In this document: one piece after another, positions 14,594-24,229 of the stretch | Position numbering within the stretch: position 1 is the stretch's first letter | Layout of the letters: each line of letters starts with the position of its first letter | Assembly: GCA_903915465.1 (NCBI GenBank) | Contig: CAIWTA010000312.1 | Span: 1 to 40,091 of the forward strand | Length of the DNA stretch: 40,091 nucleotides | Origin: an uncultured Bacteroidales bacterium | GTDB taxonomy: Bacteria > Bacteroidota > Bacteroidia > Bacteroidales > FEN-979 | Direction of reading: 5' to 3' | Notes under the pieces: model-generated | Told to the model about the DNA's origin: nothing | What the model saw: the letters and a program-made list of their open reading frames with translations, nothing else | The model's database searches: none | Translations under genes and position numbers: made by a program

Positions 14594-16750
14594 ATGGTTA
14601 GACCGAAAAATAAAAAAGTTGAAAAAGCCAATACGTTTGTCAAAAACGTTTTGGATATCTTCAATGTAAATCCCTTTAGCAGTTTTAATTATAAGCAGAT
14701 ATCAAGCAGGCTAGGCATATCAGACTCTGCAAGCCGGGATTTAGTAAAATCCATAATTGTGCAACTTGCTGATAATGGAGATCTGGTATTATCTAAAAGA
14801 GGGAAGTATCAGGCGAAAGAAAGTAAAAAAAAGTTTGCGTCTGAAGGAAGTTCATATGTTGCTGGGACTATTGATATGAAGCCAAATGGGAAGGCTTATT
14901 TGATAACAGCAATTAAAGGTGAGGATATCTATATTGCGCCTTTTAATACCTCCCATGCACTTCATGGCGATCATGTAAAGGTCTTTTTATTTCCGAAAAG
15001 AAAGGGTAAAAAAGCTGAAGGCCAGGTCGTTGAGATTATCAAAAGGAATAAGACCCAAGTTGTCGGCACGCTTGAATTGTCGAAAAACTTTGCATTTCTT
15101 GTTCCAGACTCCCCGAAAATGCCTGTAGATCTGTTTATTCCACTTTCAAATTTACGTGGCGGTAAACCAGGACAAAAGGTGATAGCCAAAATAACAGAAT
15201 GGCCTCCTCAATCAGAGAATCCTTTTGGTGAAGTAATTCAAATTCTTGGAACGCCAGGTGACAATGATGTAGAAATGAAATCGATCCTGGCAGAATTTGA
15301 ATTTCCCCTTTCCTTTTCCCAGAAATGCGAAAAGGAGGCAGAAAGATTTTCAGAATTGATCCCCGCGAAAGAAGCCAAAAACCGTAGGGATTTTCGGGGG
15401 ATATATACTATAACAATAGACCCGTCGGATGCCAAGGACTTCGATGATGCAATTTCTTTGAAAATCATAGGTAATGGTCATTTTGAAATCGGCATTCATA
15501 TAGCGGATGTTTCATACTTTGTGCAACCCTGTACAAACATTGACCAGGAGGCATTTGATCGTGGAACTTCCATTTATCTCGTTGACAGAGTCATCCCTAT
15601 GTTGCCAGAACGCCTTTCAAATAAACTTTGCTCCCTTGTTCCTAATCAGGACCGATTATGTTTTTCAGCAGTTTTTGAAATAGATGAATCTGCTAATATT
15701 CTCAATGAATGGTATGGCAAGACCATTATTCATTCTCAACATAGGTTTAATTATGATGAAGTTCAAGAAATCATAGAGACAGGAAAAGGAGAAACAGCAA
15801 AAGAGATCCTGATTTTAGACAGGTTGGCAAAAAAGCTAAGGGGTGAACGGTTTAAAAAAGGCTCCATCAATTTTGAAACCCAGGAAGTCAGATTTACATT
15901 AGATAAACACGGAAACCCTTTGGAAATATTCCTAAGAGAAATGAAAGATTCCAATAAGTTGATAGAAGATTTTATGTTGCTTGCTAATCGAAAAGTAGCG
16001 GAATTTGTCGGGAAGGCAAAAACCAATTCAAAACCTAGAACTTTTGTATATCGTGTACATGATAGTCCGGTACCGGAAAAACTTGAGAATTTCACCCAAT
16101 TCATTGCTAAATTAGGTTACAAAGTAAACTTTAGCAATCGAAAAAGCCTGGCTCAGTCGTTCAATAAATTATTTGAACAGATCAAGGGAAAAGGAGAAGA
16201 AAACATGGTTGAAAGCATTGCAATCAGAACAATGGCGAAAGCATACTATACAACAGAAAATATCGGGCATTACGGTTTGGCATTCCCTTATTATACCCAT
16301 TTCACATCTCCCATTCGGCGTTACCCAGATCTTATTGTTCATCGTCTGTTATATGTTTATTTGCAAGGCGGGATTTCCGTTAACAAGGAAGAGCTTGAAG
16401 CGAAGTGCGATCATTCTTCTGAAATGGAGCGTAGGGCAGAGAATGCAGAGAGAATGTCAGTCAAGTATAAACAAGCAGAATATATGCTTGATAAAGTGGG
16501 GCAAGTCTTTGAAGGTTTGATTTCGGGTGTAAGCAAATGGGGGATTTTCGTTGAGATTGTCGGAACAAAGTGTGAAGGCATGGTCAGGTTAAAAGATCTG
16601 AGTGATGATTTCTACTACCTGGATGAAGAAAATTATCAGGTTATAGGTTCCCGCAAAGGACACCAATTTAAACTCGGCGATAAAGTGAGAATAAGGGTTA
16701 AGAAAGTTGATCTGCCAAGGAAGCAGATGGATTTTATGCTCGTTAGTTAG
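14594..16750 (+). CDS. rnr: ribonuclease R
   Basis: The product is 718 residues and full length for a Bacteroidota RNase R. It is a processive 3'-to-5' exoribonuclease that degrades structured RNA and supports rRNA and mRNA quality control in the cytoplasm. Layout: an N-terminal winged-helix region (about 10-75), cold-shock-type OB domains (about 85-220), the RNB catalytic domain (about 265-600) and a C-terminal S1 domain (about 635-718, motif VFEGLISGVSKWGIFVE). The catalytic acidic cluster is visible in DPSDAKDFDDA (Asp276, Asp282, Asp284, Asp285). The family motif FTSPIRRYPDLIVHR is also present. It is transcribed alone, after a terminator and convergent with the LytTR regulator gene. Confidence 0.96.
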   Translation: MVRPKNKKVEKANTFVKNVLDIFNVNPFSSFNYKQISSRLGISDSASRDLVKSIIVQLADNGDLVLSKRGKYQAKESKKKFASEGSSYVAGTIDMKPNGKAYLITAIKGEDIYIAPFNTSHALHGDHVKVFLFPKRKGKKAEGQVVEIIKRNKTQVVGTLELSKNFAFLVPDSPKMPVDLFIPLSNLRGGKPGQKVIAKITEWPPQSENPFGEVIQILGTPGDNDVEMKSILAEFEFPLSFSQKCEKEAERFSELIPAKEAKNRRDFRGIYTITIDPSDAKDFDDAISLKIIGNGHFEIGIHIADVSYFVQPCTNIDQEAFDRGTSIYLVDRVIPMLPERLSNKLCSLVPNQDRLCFSAVFEIDESANILNEWYGKTIIHSQHRFNYDEVQEIIETGKGETAKEILILDRLAKKLRGERFKKGSINFETQEVRFTLDKHGNPLEIFLREMKDSNKLIEDFMLLANRKVAEFVGKAKTNSKPRTFVYRVHDSPVPEKLENFTQFIAKLGYKVNFSNRKSLAQSFNKLFEQIKGKGEENMVESIAIRTMAKAYYTTENIGHYGLAFPYYTHFTSPIRRYPDLIVHRLLYVYLQGGISVNKEELEAKCDHSSEMERRAENAERMSVKYKQAEYMLDKVGQVFEGLISGVSKWGIFVEIVGTKCEGMVRLKDLSDDFYYLDEENYQVIGSRKGHQFKLGDKVRIRVKKVDLPRKQMDFMLVS

Positions 16751-16798
16751 AGAAAAAGTCGATCCTTCAATCCCTCCTACCCGTAACCAGCAGGTGAT

Positions 16799-17533
16799 TT
16801 ATCCGCATTTTTTCTTTTCAATCAGATCGAAAAACACTTTTCGGAATGTTTCGCTAATCGGGATCAGGCGATCTGCGATTTTTATACGATTGCGTTCTAC
16901 GCTATCGATTTTATCAAGCGCAACAATAAACGATTTATGAACACGGACAAACTGGGTCGGGGGAAGGATTTCTTCCAGCTTTTTATAGTTCAGGAGACTC
17001 ATGATTTTTTTTGTCGTGGTTATTATCCGCCAGTAATCTCCCATGCCTTCAACATATAAGACATCCGCGTAAAGAACTTTTTCGATCCTTGTCTCTGTCT
17101 TTACAAAGAAATAGGGATTTCCCTGGTTTCCTGTATTGTCATTGTTATCTCCCGGGCTTCTAAGCTTCTGGTCAAGTTGCATTTTTTCGTAAACCTTATC
17201 TACTCCCTTTACAAACCTCTCGAAAGAGATGGGTTTCAGCATGTAATCCATTACATCCAATTCAAAACCCTGAATTGCATACGATTCATAGGCAGTTGTA
17301 AAGATTACATAAGGCCGGTATTTAAGTGCGTTCAGCAGCTGAATGCCGGTAAGTTCTTCCATTTGGATATCCAAAAACATCAGATCGATTTTGTTGTTCC
17401 GGATGTATTCGACAGATTCCATCGCATTGTCAAATTTCCTGATAAGATTCAGGAATGGCACTTTTGCACAATAATCGTGAATAATGTCGAGCGCCAGTGG
17501 TTCATCATCAATAGCAATACAGTTGATTTTCAT
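16799..17533 (-). CDS. LytTR-family response regulator (left pair)
   Basis: The product is 244 residues: a receiver domain (1-120) with the acidic pair Asp9/Asp10 and phospho-acceptor Asp55 (LMFLDIQM), then a LytTR DNA-binding domain (about 138-240, motifs VLYADVLYVEGMGDYW and FVRVHKSFIVALDKID). Its ATG overlaps the kinase stop by 4 bp (ATGA), so it is translationally coupled to that kinase. It is clearly paralogous to the regulator at 25283-25999; both share YAIQG, LKP or MKP, and SFERFVK in the receiver domain. LytTR proteins bind paired imperfect repeats upstream of target promoters. The targets here are unknown. Confidence 0.94.
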   Translation of the reverse strand: MKINCIAIDDEPLALDIIHDYCAKVPFLNLIRKFDNAMESVEYIRNNKIDLMFLDIQMEELTGIQLLNALKYRPYVIFTTAYESYAIQGFELDVMDYMLKPISFERFVKGVDKVYEKMQLDQKLRSPGDNNDNTGNQGNPYFFVKTETRIEKVLYADVLYVEGMGDYWRIITTTKKIMSLLNYKKLEEILPPTQFVRVHKSFIVALDKIDSVERNRIKIADRLIPISETFRKVFFDLIEKKKCG

Positions 17534-18546
17534 TGGTTTACAATTACTAGTTTAACACTATAAACGTCATGTTCCTCTTTGATTGAAAGAGTATATTTTC
17601 CAGGATAAAGGAGCTCAAGTCTTCTTTTGATGTTTGGCAATCCAATTCCACCTGTTTGGTCTTTTGAAGCAATTGTATTCTTACGAATTTGATTAATTAC
17701 TTCAAAGCTAATTTGTCCAGATTCGGAAATTAAGGTTATCCGGATTCCAGGATAAGGAACATTTTTACTTCCGTGTTTAAATGCATTTTCAACGAATGGA
17801 ATCAACAGCATTGGAGCGATGGTTCGGCCATTGAGGTTTCCTTTAATATTAAATTCAGCGAAATTCGGTTTTCTGTTCCGTAATCCTTGAAGCTGAATAA
17901 AACTCTGAAGATATTCAATTTCCTTTTCCAGCAATACCTTATCGGTTGTGGCATCATATAACATATACCGCATAATCGATGAAAGTTTCATGATGGCTGC
18001 CGGAGCATCTTCAGCTTTTTGATAAACGAGCGCGTAAATATTGTTCAGCGTATTAAAGAGAAAATGAGGATTGACCTGGGAGCGCAATAAGGCCAATTCA
18101 CTTGCCTGCGATTGGTTGATCATTTCAGCTTTTACTTTCTGGGATTCGAACCAGTCGATGGCGAGCTTTATCAAGACGGCATAGACAGTGTATATTATCG
18201 ACATTCGAATGTTGACATACAACCATTCATTCATGTTCACTAGTTCTTTTGGTGCTACCTGGATGAGATATTTCCAGAAGACCACAGCTACCCCATATCG
18301 GAAGCATGCGATTGCAAGAACCATAAAAGATCCCAACAGTATGCTTAAAACCTTATTTTGTTTTTTAAAAAGAAACGGTAAAGAATAGTATATGGCGTAA
18401 AAATTAATGAAAGCCAGTGTATAAGACAAAACCGTATCAGTCCAGAAATAATCATAGGTCTGGCTTAAATAAAAGTAATACAATTGCTGATTGAGCATGT
18501 AAACCCAGAAAAAAGCATGTATCAGGATTTTGGAATTTTTTTTCAT
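17530..18546 (-). CDS. LytS/YehU-type sensor histidine kinase (left pair)
   Basis: The product is 338 residues from the ATG at 18546; in-frame starts at 18555 and 18591 would add a non-hydrophobic leader. Four membrane helices fill about residues 7-132. A His_kinase domain follows with phospho-acceptor His161 in QVNPHFLFNTLNNIYAL, then a HATPase domain with FVENAFKHG and GGIGLPNIKRRLELLYPG. There is no large extracellular sensor domain, so it probably senses through its membrane part or a partner protein. It is co-translated with the LytTR regulator. The M16 peptidase gene diverges from it across about 240 bp. Confidence 0.94.
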   Translation of the reverse strand: MKKNSKILIHAFFWVYMLNQQLYYFYLSQTYDYFWTDTVLSYTLAFINFYAIYYSLPFLFKKQNKVLSILLGSFMVLAIACFRYGVAVVFWKYLIQVAPKELVNMNEWLYVNIRMSIIYTVYAVLIKLAIDWFESQKVKAEMINQSQASELALLRSQVNPHFLFNTLNNIYALVYQKAEDAPAAIMKLSSIMRYMLYDATTDKVLLEKEIEYLQSFIQLQGLRNRKPNFAEFNIKGNLNGRTIAPMLLIPFVENAFKHGSKNVPYPGIRITLISESGQISFEVINQIRKNTIASKDQTGGIGLPNIKRRLELLYPGKYTLSIKEEHDVYSVKLVIVNQ

Positions 18547-18784
18547 CGAAAACATTGATTCAACGTACGAAATTACTGATAATTCCGACAAGTTGAAACT
18601 ACTTATTCGCAGAAATCTATTGAATCGCAGCTTTCATCGCTGTGTTTGGAAAAACAATCGACAACTTCCGGGGATTGATTTTAGTCATTCATCGAGTTTA
18701 CATGCAAGGGTGCCGATTATATTTTGCTGTACACTAAAAAGAAACTATTTTCGCCATGGTATTCATTAAAATCCTTATTTTGCC

Positions 18785-21700
18785 ATGAAAAACATCAACA
18801 AAGTTTCTTGTTTGCCATTAAAGGCTGTCATTGTTATTCAGATTCTAATTATTATGGCTCTAATTTCTACTGGTTGTAAAGAACAGGGTAACTATCAGGG
18901 GTATAAATTGATAGAAAAACGATTTGTCAAGGAGGTCAACGCTGACTGCTATTACCTCGAACACATAAAAAGTGGTGCACGGGTAATCAAGATTGCAGCA
19001 AAAGACCCGAATAAAACATTCTGTATTGCATTTAAGACCTTTCCTGAGTCTGATAATGGAGCTCCTCACATCCTTGAGCATTCTGTACTGAACGGCTCCC
19101 AAAACTTTCCCGTCAAAAGCCCATTTGATGTATTAAGTAAAGGTTCACTCAACACTTTCATGAACGCATTTACATCTAAGGATTTTACCATGTTTCCGGT
19201 GGCAAGTATGAACGATAAGGATTATTTCAACCTTATGCATATATATCTTGATGCTGTTTTTAATCCAATGTTCCTGACAGATGCTCGCATATTAAAGCAG
19301 GAAGGATGGCATTATGAGCTTGAGAATAAGGATGTCCCTGTTGTTTATAAAGGAGTCGTTTATAACGAAATGAAAGGTGCATTTTCGAGCCCTACCCGTG
19401 AATTAGCTTACCAGGCCTACAAAAACCTCTTCCCTGATAATGGATATGGTTTTGAATCAGGAGGATATCCGGCAGCAATTCCCTCACTGACGCAAGATGC
19501 TTTCATCAAATTTTATCAGCGGTATTACCATCCTGAAAACAGTTATATTTTCCTTTATGGTGATGCTGATCTTGGAAAAGAACTTGATTTCATCGACAAA
19601 CAATACCTTTCGAAATATCAAAAGAATAATCAAAAAGCAGATATAGCCGACCAGAAACCATTTGCTGCGAGGAAAGTCATCAATGGATATTATCCTGCAA
19701 TGGACGGAATTCCTACGGAGAACCAGACGTATCTGTCATTAAATTGGGTTGCAGGTCATAGCACTGATAGGGCATTGACAATGTCGCTTGATCTCTTATG
19801 TGAAGTCTTAGTCAATCAGGAATCTGCGCCAATTCGTCTTGCTTTGCAGAAGGCAGGAATAGGCCAGGATGTATCAGCTTCTACCGACAATTTTAAACAA
19901 AATGTTGTCAGGATTATTGTTCAGAATGCGAATGCGAAGGATAAAGATAGCTTTTTAAAGATTGTAAATGAGACTTTGCAGGACGTGGTCAAGAAAGGAA
20001 TTGATCAGAAAGAAGTAGAAGGTGTATTGAACAGGATGGAATTTCAATTACGCGAAGGGAACGATGCGCAAAAAGGTATGACTGCTATTTTCCAGTCGCA
20101 ACCCGGGTTCTTTTTTGCGGATGACCCGTTTATGGGGCTTGAATACGAAGTTCCTGTGGCAAATTTAAAAAAGGCAATTGCGGAGAAATCCCTGGAGTCC
20201 ATTATCCGAAAATATTTCCTGGAAAATCCTCATTCACTTCTGCTTACTCTAGAGCCGAAGCCTGGATTAGATAAAGAAAGAAATGATAAAATTACCGAAG
20301 AACTTAAGGGATATAAAGCAAAACTTGATCCTTCAGCAGTTGAATCACTTGTCAAGAAAACCCAGGAACTCATTGATTATCAAAAAAGAGAGGATACTCC
20401 GGCTGCATTAGCCACAATTCCCATGCTGGATCTAAAAGACATAGATCCAAAGGCTTCGTGGTATCCAATAGAAGAAAAAAAGGCGGAAGGAATTTCTGTC
20501 CTCTCTTACGAGCAGTTCAGCAATGAGGTTGTTTATGTTAACCTCTATTTCGATTTACGTGTACTTCCGGAAAAGATGATCCCATATGCATCATTACTAT
20601 CTAATGTTATCGGGCTCATGAATACTGCAAAATATCCTTATGGGGAATTAAACCAGCAATTGAACATCCATACTGGAGGGTTTTATACCAATTTGAATTC
20701 GTTCCTTGAACGCATGGATGACAATAACCTGATACCCAAATTTCAGGTCACAACGAAGTCTTTAAATAACAAAGTTGACAAGTTATTTGAATTGTTGGGT
20801 GAAGTTTTAAATAAAACCAGCTATTCAGATACAGCAAGGTTAAAGACGATACTTACCCGCCACCAGTCTCAACTTGAGGCGTCAATAAAAAACCGGGGGA
20901 ATAAGTATGCAAGTACGCGCCTTTCTTCGTATTTCAATAACCAGGGAATGTTTAATGAATTGACCGGTGGTCTTGATTATTATTGGTTTGTGACCGATCT
21001 GGTACGCAATTTTGAAAAACATCCGGAGATAGTGACTGACAATCTTAAAACTGTAGCCTCCCTGCTGTTTACAAAAGAGAATATGATCAGTTCTGTGACG
21101 TGTTCAAAACAGGACATGGACGCCTTTTCCACAGGATTGACCAATCTGGTGAAGACACTTCCGGCAGGTACAAAAAACGCTCAGCAATGGACGTTTAAGC
21201 TAGATAAGCGAAATGAAGGAATACAGACAGCTTCAAAGGTACAGTATGTTATTGAAGGATATAATTTCAAGAAATTGGGATATAAATGGGATGGTAAAAT
21301 GAGGGTTCTTGACCAGATTCTTTCTACTGACTGGCTTCAGACAAGGATACGTGTTATTGGCGGCGCCTATGGAGGTTACAGTTCAATTAGTCCGAGTGGC
21401 CTTTTGACATTCAATTCTTACCGGGATCCAAATTTGAGAGAAACGTTGGAAAATTACAAAGGAACTATAGATTACTTAGGTACTTTTGAAGCTGACAAAA
21501 AAGCGATGACCCGGTATATTATAGGGACAATTGCTTCATTGGATCAGCCTATGACGAATTCGCAGAAAGGTGATCTGGCAGTAAGCTTCTATTTCTCCAA
21601 AAGAACGCAAGATGATTTGCAGCGTGACCGGAATTCAGTTCTTACGACCAAATCGGAAGACATTCGGGGGTACGCAAAGATGATCCAGGATGTACTTAGC

Positions 21701-21787
21701 CAGAATGCTTTCTGTGTTTATGGAAACGCAGCGAAGATTCAATCAGAGAATAAATTATTTGGCAATCTTATTCAGGTTGAAAAATAA
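18785..21787 (+). CDS. M16C-family zinc metallopeptidase lipoprotein (PreP/pitrilysin type)
   Basis: The product is 1000 residues, matching the single-chain M16C presequence-protease group. The lipobox ISTGC puts the lipidated Cys at 31, so it is anchored in the envelope. The inverted zinc motif is HILEH (His95, Glu98, His99), and the third ligand is probably Glu195 in VVYNEMKG. A second, catalytically silent half and the linker helix make up the rest. These enzymes degrade unstructured peptides in a closed chamber. The gene is convergent with the S46 dipeptidyl-peptidase gene, 5 bp apart, so the two may complement each other in peptide breakdown. LytS/LytTR systems lie on both sides of the pair. 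Confidence 0.93.
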   Translation: MKNINKVSCLPLKAVIVIQILIIMALISTGCKEQGNYQGYKLIEKRFVKEVNADCYYLEHIKSGARVIKIAAKDPNKTFCIAFKTFPESDNGAPHILEHSVLNGSQNFPVKSPFDVLSKGSLNTFMNAFTSKDFTMFPVASMNDKDYFNLMHIYLDAVFNPMFLTDARILKQEGWHYELENKDVPVVYKGVVYNEMKGAFSSPTRELAYQAYKNLFPDNGYGFESGGYPAAIPSLTQDAFIKFYQRYYHPENSYIFLYGDADLGKELDFIDKQYLSKYQKNNQKADIADQKPFAARKVINGYYPAMDGIPTENQTYLSLNWVAGHSTDRALTMSLDLLCEVLVNQESAPIRLALQKAGIGQDVSASTDNFKQNVVRIIVQNANAKDKDSFLKIVNETLQDVVKKGIDQKEVEGVLNRMEFQLREGNDAQKGMTAIFQSQPGFFFADDPFMGLEYEVPVANLKKAIAEKSLESIIRKYFLENPHSLLLTLEPKPGLDKERNDKITEELKGYKAKLDPSAVESLVKKTQELIDYQKREDTPAALATIPMLDLKDIDPKASWYPIEEKKAEGISVLSYEQFSNEVVYVNLYFDLRVLPEKMIPYASLLSNVIGLMNTAKYPYGELNQQLNIHTGGFYTNLNSFLERMDDNNLIPKFQVTTKSLNNKVDKLFELLGEVLNKTSYSDTARLKTILTRHQSQLEASIKNRGNKYASTRLSSYFNNQGMFNELTGGLDYYWFVTDLVRNFEKHPEIVTDNLKTVASLLFTKENMISSVTCSKQDMDAFSTGLTNLVKTLPAGTKNAQQWTFKLDKRNEGIQTASKVQYVIEGYNFKKLGYKWDGKMRVLDQILSTDWLQTRIRVIGGAYGGYSSISPSGLLTFNSYRDPNLRETLENYKGTIDYLGTFEADKKAMTRYIIGTIASLDQPMTNSQKGDLAVSFYFSKRTQDDLQRDRNSVLTTKSEDIRGYAKMIQDVLSQNAFCVYGNAAKIQSENKLFGNLIQVEK

Positions 21788-21792
21788 GCGGG

Positions 21793-23988
21793 TTATTTTA
21801 CCAGCGTCAGTTCGTTGATCAGGTTAGTGGCTCCGGCGAATTTATCGATGATGAACAAAACGTAACGAATGTCCACGTTGATAGTTCGTTGCAGGTCAGG
21901 TTCAAAGCTGATATCACTGCTCATTGCCTCCCAGTTGCCATCGAAAGCAAGACCTATTAATTGTCCGTCAGCATTAATTACCGGACTTCCTGAATTTCCA
22001 CCGGTAATGTCGTTTGTAGAGAGGAAGCAGGTTACCATTTCTCCATTTTCTGCATACTGCCCGTAATCCCTGGCGTTGAAGAGATCCTTCAATTTCTTTT
22101 CCACCATAAACTCGTCATTCGTGGCATCTTCCTTTTGCATTACTCCTTTCAGGGTTGTAAAGTAGTCATAATGAACGGCATCGGCAGGAAAATAATCCAG
22201 CACTTTCCCATAAGACATACGAAGCGTGGAGTTGGCATCAGGATACTCAACTTGTTTTGGGTTCATTTCGCGAAGACCGGCGATATAACGACGGTTTCCG
22301 GCACCCACCATTGTTTTTGCTGATGCGTAAGCTTCCACATATCTTCCAGTTGCCTCTTTAAATGATTGGATCATATTCCAGGCAAGATCTTTTTTAAAGG
22401 CTTTCAGGCTGGGGTTTTCAAGGAATTTCTTAGAAGCCGGTTCTGTTGCAAAGACAGATTTGCTATACACAGCATCTGCAAATGCATTGAAATCGTTGTT
22501 ATAGTCCTTTTCGATAAGTTTAAATACCGATGGAAGATAATTCTTCGGAACATCCCTGGAATACATTTTTAATAGTTCTGCAAGGGTTTCTTTCGCGATT
22601 ATTGCGTCCTCATCTTTGAAATGTTCTTTCACTACTTCTTTCAATCCATCTGTGGCATCTTTAATGGCTGCTTTGTTTTTCTTTTCCAAAGCTGATTTAA
22701 GCCCGCTAAACTGGCTTGAAAAACCCACGACATCCAGGCCCATACCGGCTATATTTGCATAAAAGAAAGGGACAGCTAGTGAGTTCAGCTGTTTGTAACC
22801 TTTCTCTATCTCACCCAGGACATTCTCATATTTTTTCTGGAGTGCCGGATTTTTGCTGTACCATTCAACAAAAGTTTTTTCAATGGCTTTCTTTTTATCT
22901 TCGACTTTATTCTTACGGAGCATTTTGGACTGTCCGATAAAGTTCTTCCAGGAATTGGCAATTCCGGCATATTTTCCGGCATAGGCAATTTTCACAGCTT
23001 TATCAACATCCATACGTTCTTTCATCACGTCAAGCTCTTTTCCGAAGATCTTAATGAGCGTAGGATAGAGCGTATTGATGTTGTATTCAATCCCGAAAGA
23101 AGTAAGATAACGGGAAGTGTTTCCCGGGTACCCCCAGATCATGGTAAAGTCGTTTTTCTTAATTCCTTTCAGGCTGATCGGAAGGTAGTATTTCGGTTGG
23201 AGAGGCGTGTTTTTAGTACTATATTCGGCAGGATTTCCGGCAGAATCGGCATAAATTCTAAAGACCGTGAAATCTCCGGTATGTCTCGGCCACATCCAGT
23301 TATCGGTATCCCCACCGAATTTCCCAATGGAAGACGGGGGGGCACCCACCAGCCGAACGTCCTGGTAAGTTTTGAAGACAAAGAGATAGTATTCATTCCC
23401 GCCAAAAAATGGTTTGACACTTACTTCATATTTGCCATTTTCCGCTGCTCTTTTTTTCATTTTTGACGTGAGTTCTTTGATTTTCTCAGTCCGAACGCTT
23501 TCCTTGAGTGTGTCAAACAAAAATGGAATGACAGAATCCGTAACGTTTTCCATCCGGATAAGAAAAGATGCGCTCATGCTTTCATTCCGCAGTTCTTCGT
23601 TTTTGGAAAGTGCCCAGAAGCCATTGGTCAGATAATCATGTTCAGTAGTGCTATGGTTTTGAACAGCGTTAAAACCACAATGGTGGTTGGTAAAAAGCAG
23701 TCCCTGTCCAGAAACCACTTCCGCCGTACAGAAGAAACCACCTGTTGCACTACCTCCGGAAAGGCCGACGATGGCGTCTTTCATGCTGGAATGGTTGATG
23801 CTGTAAAGCTCTTCAGCCGTAAGGTGTAGTCCCATTTTCTGCATATCAACATAGTTTAGGCGTTCGATAAGGATTGGAAGCCACATACCTTCATCGGGCG
23901 GATTATCGGCAATAATTTTTGTCCCGGCAAAAAGAACCAGCATCAGTATCAGAAAAGTAATTTTGCCCAGGAAGCGTTGACCCTTCAT
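21793..23988 (-). CDS. S46-family dipeptidyl-peptidase, predicted DPP7-like specificity
   Basis: The product is 731 residues, usual for S46, with a signal peptide (about 1-27). The catalytic triad is visible: His103 in TNHHCG, Asp229 in GGDTDNWMWPRHTGDF and Ser666 in GGNSGSP. The residue 18 positions after the catalytic Ser is Gly684 (AFDGNW). In DPP11 this position is Arg and selects acidic P1 residues, whereas Gly is found in DPP7 and DAP BII, which prefer hydrophobic or aliphatic P1. The enzyme should therefore release hydrophobic dipeptides from oligopeptides in the periplasm, supporting peptide-based growth. Cys87 and Cys104 could form a disulfide. It ends 5 bp from the M16 stop, with no clear terminator between. 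Confidence 0.95.
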   Translation of the reverse strand: MKGQRFLGKITFLILMLVLFAGTKIIADNPPDEGMWLPILIERLNYVDMQKMGLHLTAEELYSINHSSMKDAIVGLSGGSATGGFFCTAEVVSGQGLLFTNHHCGFNAVQNHSTTEHDYLTNGFWALSKNEELRNESMSASFLIRMENVTDSVIPFLFDTLKESVRTEKIKELTSKMKKRAAENGKYEVSVKPFFGGNEYYLFVFKTYQDVRLVGAPPSSIGKFGGDTDNWMWPRHTGDFTVFRIYADSAGNPAEYSTKNTPLQPKYYLPISLKGIKKNDFTMIWGYPGNTSRYLTSFGIEYNINTLYPTLIKIFGKELDVMKERMDVDKAVKIAYAGKYAGIANSWKNFIGQSKMLRKNKVEDKKKAIEKTFVEWYSKNPALQKKYENVLGEIEKGYKQLNSLAVPFFYANIAGMGLDVVGFSSQFSGLKSALEKKNKAAIKDATDGLKEVVKEHFKDEDAIIAKETLAELLKMYSRDVPKNYLPSVFKLIEKDYNNDFNAFADAVYSKSVFATEPASKKFLENPSLKAFKKDLAWNMIQSFKEATGRYVEAYASAKTMVGAGNRRYIAGLREMNPKQVEYPDANSTLRMSYGKVLDYFPADAVHYDYFTTLKGVMQKEDATNDEFMVEKKLKDLFNARDYGQYAENGEMVTCFLSTNDITGGNSGSPVINADGQLIGLAFDGNWEAMSSDISFEPDLQRTINVDIRYVLFIIDKFAGATNLINELTLVK

Positions 23989-24229
23989 AACTAAGAGATT
24001 AAGGAAGAAAATACAAGACTTGTTAAAGAGGCAATATTACGTACAATTCCTTTACAGGGAATTTTTTTTAGACCAACGGCCAAAATAATCGGTGAATGCT
24101 GTATTTCAAGATTGGTATATTTTATTTAAGTCTGCCAAATGTGCCGATACATCAAGAAATTTATAATGTTCGGCCAGAATGCTTGTATAAAAAGGAGATT
24201 TTTCGGAAATTTGAAGAAATAATCATCGC

